Shown: positions 60,748-64,000 of the stretch, piece after piece | Layout: each line of letters opens with the position of its first letter | Numbering within the stretch: the first letter of the stretch is position 1 | Assembly (NCBI RefSeq): GCF_000092845.1 | Contig: NC_014150.1 | Location: forward strand, 496,001-560,000 | Direction of reading: 5' to 3' | Source of the DNA: Brachyspira murdochii DSM 12563 | Lineage (GTDB): Bacteria; Spirochaetota; Brachyspiria; Brachyspirales; Brachyspiraceae | Length of the DNA stretch: 64,000 nt | Notes under the pieces: model-generated | Database searches by the model: none | Told to the model about the DNA's origin: nothing | The model's input: the letters and a program-made list of their open reading frames with translations, nothing else | Made by a program: the position numbers and the translations under genes

Positions 60748-60764
60748 TCTAACAATATTTAAAA

Positions 60765-62045
60765 TTAAAAATAATCAGAAAAGTAAACTTGCTCTTTTGG
60801 GATAATAGATTCAAGTAAATTAATACCTTTTATACTAGATTCTATTCTTTCTATTTTGTACAAATAAGACGGACTTTTATAGCTCATAAGCATAGCTGTA
60901 AGTGTCTGAATATTCATCTTTATAATATATCTGTCTTTAGAGTTTCTTTTATATTCTTTACTTAATCTTTTGCATATGGTGTTTCTCTCTTCGTCCCAGT
61001 GTATTAGAAAGCTGCCATTATTCCATTTTGCCATATTATCTTTTATTATAAGATTTATCTTTTTATTTTTAGGTTTTCTTAAAAAAGGATAATTTATAAT
61101 AAACGCTTTAACATCAGTAATTCTAGCCATTATATAAGGTCTTATAGTTTCTTTTATCTCGCTGTCTTCAAGTAAAAATGCCATAGGTTCATTAGTATAA
61201 TTATAACCATTAACTTTATCCACCATAGAAAAATGTGCTGATATATAATTCCAAAGCCCAAGTCTTGCCTCAAAATTAAGATAAACCATCTCTTTAACAT
61301 GAAAAATATCATTTTCTATAACATAAACCAAAAAACCATTAGCCTCGTCTTTTTCATCATAATATATAGCAACTATAGTGTCATCAACGTCCCATCTCCA
61401 ATACTCTTCCCACTCTAAATCACCTCTAATCAATGCCCCATGCCTCATATGAGAAAACTTATCATAAAGTTCTTTTAAATCATTACTGTCTGACGAAACA
61501 CGCTCTACCCTTCCGCTGTTTGTAATAGTTTTAGGAAGCTGAGTATCTTTTATTTCAAAACTCATCTTATCTGATATAATTTCCCAACCCTTTCTCCTAT
61601 AAAAAGGTATAGAGTAAGGATATAATACTGATATAGTCTGACCTTCTTTTTTCATAATCTCTATACTCTTTATCATCAAGTCATTCATAAGACCAAGATT
61701 AGAATATTCAGGATATGTAGCAACACCAGTAACACCAGCCATTTTATATATAACACCATGTATATTCATCTTCATAGGATATACTGCTATTTGAGAAGCT
61801 AATTTTTCTCCGTCAAACCAGCCAAGTACTTTAGCCTTACTTAATACAGCTGATTTTGCCTGTTTTATTTCATCTATTTCATAACCTAGAGTAATAAGTT
61901 CATTATTGCTTACCTGAAACGCATATCTCAAAAGATTATTAAACATTTCTAAATCTTCTAATGTTAAATATCTTATTATGAATTTATTTTTCTTTTTTCT
62001 TATTATATTTTCTTTTGAATATTCTTTTTTATTATGAATGCTCAT
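60765..62045 (-). CDS. Eis-like GNAT acetyltransferase
   Basis: A 426-aa protein of the Eis family: an N-terminal GNAT domain with MAGVTGVATYPEYSNLGLMNDLM (acetyl-CoA loop) and VLYPYSIPFYRRKGWE, a second degenerate GNAT domain and a C-terminal sterol-carrier-like domain. Eis enzymes acetylate amines on proteins, antibiotics or small molecules. The native substrate is unknown. It is followed by the intergenic palindrome and preceded by the nuclease gene at 46 bases. Confidence 0.8.
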   Translation of the reverse strand: MSIHNKKEYSKENIIRKKKNKFIIRYLTLEDLEMFNNLLRYAFQVSNNELITLGYEIDEIKQAKSAVLSKAKVLGWFDGEKLASQIAVYPMKMNIHGVIYKMAGVTGVATYPEYSNLGLMNDLMIKSIEIMKKEGQTISVLYPYSIPFYRRKGWEIISDKMSFEIKDTQLPKTITNSGRVERVSSDSNDLKELYDKFSHMRHGALIRGDLEWEEYWRWDVDDTIVAIYYDEKDEANGFLVYVIENDIFHVKEMVYLNFEARLGLWNYISAHFSMVDKVNGYNYTNEPMAFLLEDSEIKETIRPYIMARITDVKAFIINYPFLRKPKNKKINLIIKDNMAKWNNGSFLIHWDEERNTICKRLSKEYKRNSKDRYIIKMNIQTLTAMLMSYKSPSYLYKIERIESSIKGINLLESIIPKEQVYFSDYF

Positions 62046-62090
62046 AAAGTTACCTATTTTTCATAATTAATGACATGTAGAATTAAAAAA

Positions 62091-62921
62091 TTAATTATTA
62101 TTAGAATTTTCTATATTAGCCATAAAAAGCTCATCTGAAGGAAGTACCAAATCCTGAACATTATCTTCTTTTCCCTGACATAACTTAAAGAAATCACAAA
62201 ACTCACAATGCCTTCCCACTTTTTTATCAAATGCTCTGTCATATCTTATATCATCTACTATTTCATCAAACCATTCTCTTAAATAATTAATAGATTCAGG
62301 AGTAAACTCAACAGTATCAAATTTATCATCTTCAAAATGATAATAAGAGCCGCTTGTAACTTTGAATTTAAGACCGTCCAATATACAGGCATATAATTTT
62401 AACTGTATAGTTTTTCTGTCTCTTTCATCATTATCTTCGCCTACGTCATAATATTTGGTTGTTTTATAGTCAACTATTTGTAATGTACCGTCAGCAGATA
62501 AATCTATTCTGTCTATTCTGCCAAATAAAATGTAATCTCTAACCCTATTTTCCATATAGCTTTCCATTTTATAAGGCACTTTATTAGAGAAAGAATTAAA
62601 GAAATTAGATAGCATATAAAGTCCTCTCTCTCCCAATTCCTTTTCTTCTTCTCTGCTGTTAAAGAATGCTCTTATACCGCTTCTTTTCCATACATTTCTA
62701 AATATAGTGTATAAATTCTCTAAAGTTCTCTCCTCAGCCCTCTGCTCATAAAACTCCTTACAAGTCAAATGAATAGCATTACCAAAGATAAAGTAAACAT
62801 TAACACTTCTTTTTTGTTTTTTAAAAGGCTTTTCAATATATGTATACCTATACTTTCTAGGACAAAGCAAATATGTAGACATACTGTATTCACTAAATCT
62901 TTGTAATTTTTTTGCTTCCAT
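62091..62921 (-). CDS. PD-(D/E)XK nuclease with Cas4/AddB-type iron-sulfur cysteines
   Basis: The 276-aa protein resembles RecB-family nucleases: STYLLCPRKYRYTYIEKPF at the start (first cysteine), a conserved GNAIHLTCKEF histidine motif, the active site DRIDLSADGTLQIVDYKTTKY (about 135-158) and Q/Y motif LKLYACIL, then a C-terminal cysteine triplet in RHCEFCDFFKLC. The four cysteines fit an iron-sulfur-stapled nuclease as in Cas4 and AddB. No CRISPR array or cas genes are nearby, so a repair or exonuclease role is more likely. Confidence 0.8.
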   Translation of the reverse strand: MEAKKLQRFSEYSMSTYLLCPRKYRYTYIEKPFKKQKRSVNVYFIFGNAIHLTCKEFYEQRAEERTLENLYTIFRNVWKRSGIRAFFNSREEEKELGERGLYMLSNFFNSFSNKVPYKMESYMENRVRDYILFGRIDRIDLSADGTLQIVDYKTTKYYDVGEDNDERDRKTIQLKLYACILDGLKFKVTSGSYYHFEDDKFDTVEFTPESINYLREWFDEIVDDIRYDRAFDKKVGRHCEFCDFFKLCQGKEDNVQDLVLPSDELFMANIENSNNN

Positions 62922-62955
62922 AACTAATCATAACAAATCTAAAGAAAATAAAAAA

Positions 62956-63825
62956 TTATTTATCTTCAGTTTGAGTATTATCAACAGTCATATATTTATT
63001 TAATAATGCTTCTATATCAGTATCATTAGTTACATCATCAGCCTTTTTACCTTCTATATCAGGCATATCAGCATCAGCACCATTATTTAAAAGAATCTCA
63101 ACAGCTCTGTAGCTGTCTGAAGCAGCTGCAAAATGCAGCGGAGTCCATCCGTCATCATCCTGCATATTAACATTAGCCTTGTATTTAATTAAAATAGATA
63201 TAACTGTTACCTGATTATTCATAGCAGCCCACATTAAAGGAGTAGTACCAGTATTATCTCCAACATTAACAATATCTACTTTTGAGTTTCTAGCTGCAGC
63301 AGAATCTAATATAGCTTCAACTACTTTATAATATCCTTTTGCTGAGGCAATATGTATAGCCATAGCATCATCTACGCTGTCTTTAGCTAGAATATCAGCT
63401 CCATAACTTAAAAGCATAGTTACTATATCACTATATCCGTAATACGCTGCAAGCAAAAGAGGAGTTTGACCATCAGCATACCATTTATCATTACCTTCTA
63501 TAAATACACTGTCAGCAGGAAGCATAGGATTCATATCAATTTTTTTATGAGATAATAATTCTTTTACTATAACAGGCTTATTGGCTTTCACAGCTAAATG
63601 CAAAGCTGACCAGCCTTCAGCATTTGTACTATTAACATCTATACCCTCTTTAAGCATTTCTCTAACTTTAGCAATATCTCCGTTTTCTATAGAATAAAAA
63701 AATATATTGTTAGAATTAGTAGATTCTTGATTATAGTTGGTAACAATTTCAGCATTTGTTATTTCCTGCGAATATAAAGCAAAACTTAATAAAAATAAAC
63801 TAACAGCAATATATACTTTTCTCAT
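62956..63825 (-). CDS. Exported ankyrin-repeat protein (289 aa)
   Basis: A signal peptide (1-19, cleavage near LYSQ) precedes six to seven ankyrin repeats (GWSALHLAVKANKPVIVKELL, GTTPLMWAAMNNQVTVISILI, GWTPLHFAAASDSYRAVEILL). One repeat near residues 92-118 carries an insertion before DGQTPLLLAAYYGYSD. Function is unknown; it is the third ankyrin gene of the window. It lies 34 bases upstream of the nuclease gene. Confidence 0.87.
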   Translation of the reverse strand: MRKVYIAVSLFLLSFALYSQEITNAEIVTNYNQESTNSNNIFFYSIENGDIAKVREMLKEGIDVNSTNAEGWSALHLAVKANKPVIVKELLSHKKIDMNPMLPADSVFIEGNDKWYADGQTPLLLAAYYGYSDIVTMLLSYGADILAKDSVDDAMAIHIASAKGYYKVVEAILDSAAARNSKVDIVNVGDNTGTTPLMWAAMNNQVTVISILIKYKANVNMQDDDGWTPLHFAAASDSYRAVEILLNNGADADMPDIEGKKADDVTNDTDIEALLNKYMTVDNTQTEDK

Positions 63826-63977
63826 AGGTAATATATCCTTCCATAATTAATATTATAACATTGCAAATTATAGTATAAAAGTTTAAAATACACAATAAGA
63901 AATATAAGAATTTTAATATAATATTACTTAATATATTGACTTATATATAGTATTATTATATTATAAGGAGATGATTA

Positions 63978-64000
63978 ATGAAAAAACCACACAGCACACA
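63978..64000 (+). CDS. Start of a gene cut by the window end
   Basis: ATG AAA AAA CCA follows AAGGAG at good spacing, and the frame continues to the window end. Only seven codons are visible, so no function can be given. Confidence 0.5.

Larger units (their letters stand above)
60262..60764 (-). other. 503-base intergenic region
   Basis: No gene is supported here. It holds the promoter-bearing repeat and methyltransferase promoter (60397-60437), a 9-base inverted repeat at 60437-60462, a relatively G+C-rich block to about 60666, and a 56-base near-palindrome at 60692-60747. Confidence 0.6.

Noticed and set aside
62091-62921. CRISPR-associated Cas4
   Set aside because: The cysteine-stapled nuclease fold fits, but no cas genes or repeats occur nearby and length is greater than typical Cas4; a RecB-like repair nuclease is more likely.
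63936-63964. Promoter of the gene cut by the window end
   Set aside because: TTGACT with TATTAT at 17 bases would start transcription after the ribosome binding site, so this pairing cannot be right.

Overview
The window is AT-rich, almost free of G+C-rich genes, with short intergenic spacers, strong AAGGAG-type ribosome binding sites and TTGACA/TATAAT promoters. The proteins (ankyrin-repeat families, diderm outer-membrane and LPS/lipid-type enzymes, Lys/Asn/Ile-rich composition) look most like a Brachyspira-type anaerobic intestinal spirochaete. That assignment is inference from composition and gene style; no rRNA or tRNA gene is present to confirm it.

Layout. 0-8 kb: peptide-type ABC binding lipoprotein, an Rpn-family nuclease with a repetitive tail, a small lipoprotein, a divergent HD-GYP-like protein facing a YheO/PAS-type regulator, and a tyrosine recombinase. 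8-14.4 kb: a NitT/TauT-type ABC transporter (permease, ATPase, two paralogous binding lipoproteins) between an Asp-box glycosidase-like protein and a ROK regulator. 14.3-19.8 kb (minus): an outer-membrane-like protein, ftsW, murG, murC and a MurB homologue that lacks the catalytic residues. 19.9-29.6 kb: CBS-GGDEF diguanylate cyclase, pta, flavodoxin/ferredoxin fusion, a glycine-amidinotransferase-family gene, EamA transporter, 544-aa ankyrin protein, mgtE and a beta-barrel-like protein. 29.7-36.5 kb (plus): YhaN-like ATPase, NYN-LOTUS protein, tyrA, and an RNase R without cold-shock domains. 36.9-39.5 kb (minus): lepB, gatC, SIS isomerase, ankyrin protein.

39.6-49.3 kb (minus) is an eleven-gene operon resembling aryl polyene (APE) biosynthesis: chain-length-factor-like protein, ACP, ANL ligase, two hotdog dehydratases, LPLAT acyltransferase, thioesterase, LolA-like carrier, MMPL exporter, ketosynthase and ketoreductase. 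It lacks the ammonia-lyase and methyltransferase of classical APE clusters. 49.5-59 kb is a redox/electrophile-response island: a MerR/AdhR-type regulator with two visible operator-promoters, three aldo/keto reductases, flavodoxins, a cupin, an FGE-like/flavodoxin fusion, a DUF4405-type membrane protein, a LysR regulator and a second MerR. Three of its genes are preceded by members of one hairpin repeat family that ends in the gene's ribosome binding site. 59-64 kb: RlmD-like methyltransferase, Eis-like acetyltransferase, Cas4/RecB-like nuclease, ankyrin protein and the first codons of another gene.

Most striking regulatory signal: the amidinotransferase gene has a long leader with a 20-codon ORF whose last codons lie in a terminator-like hairpin followed by a U-tract, plus mutually exclusive stems around the leader ORF's ribosome binding site. 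This is the layout of a translation-controlled attenuator.
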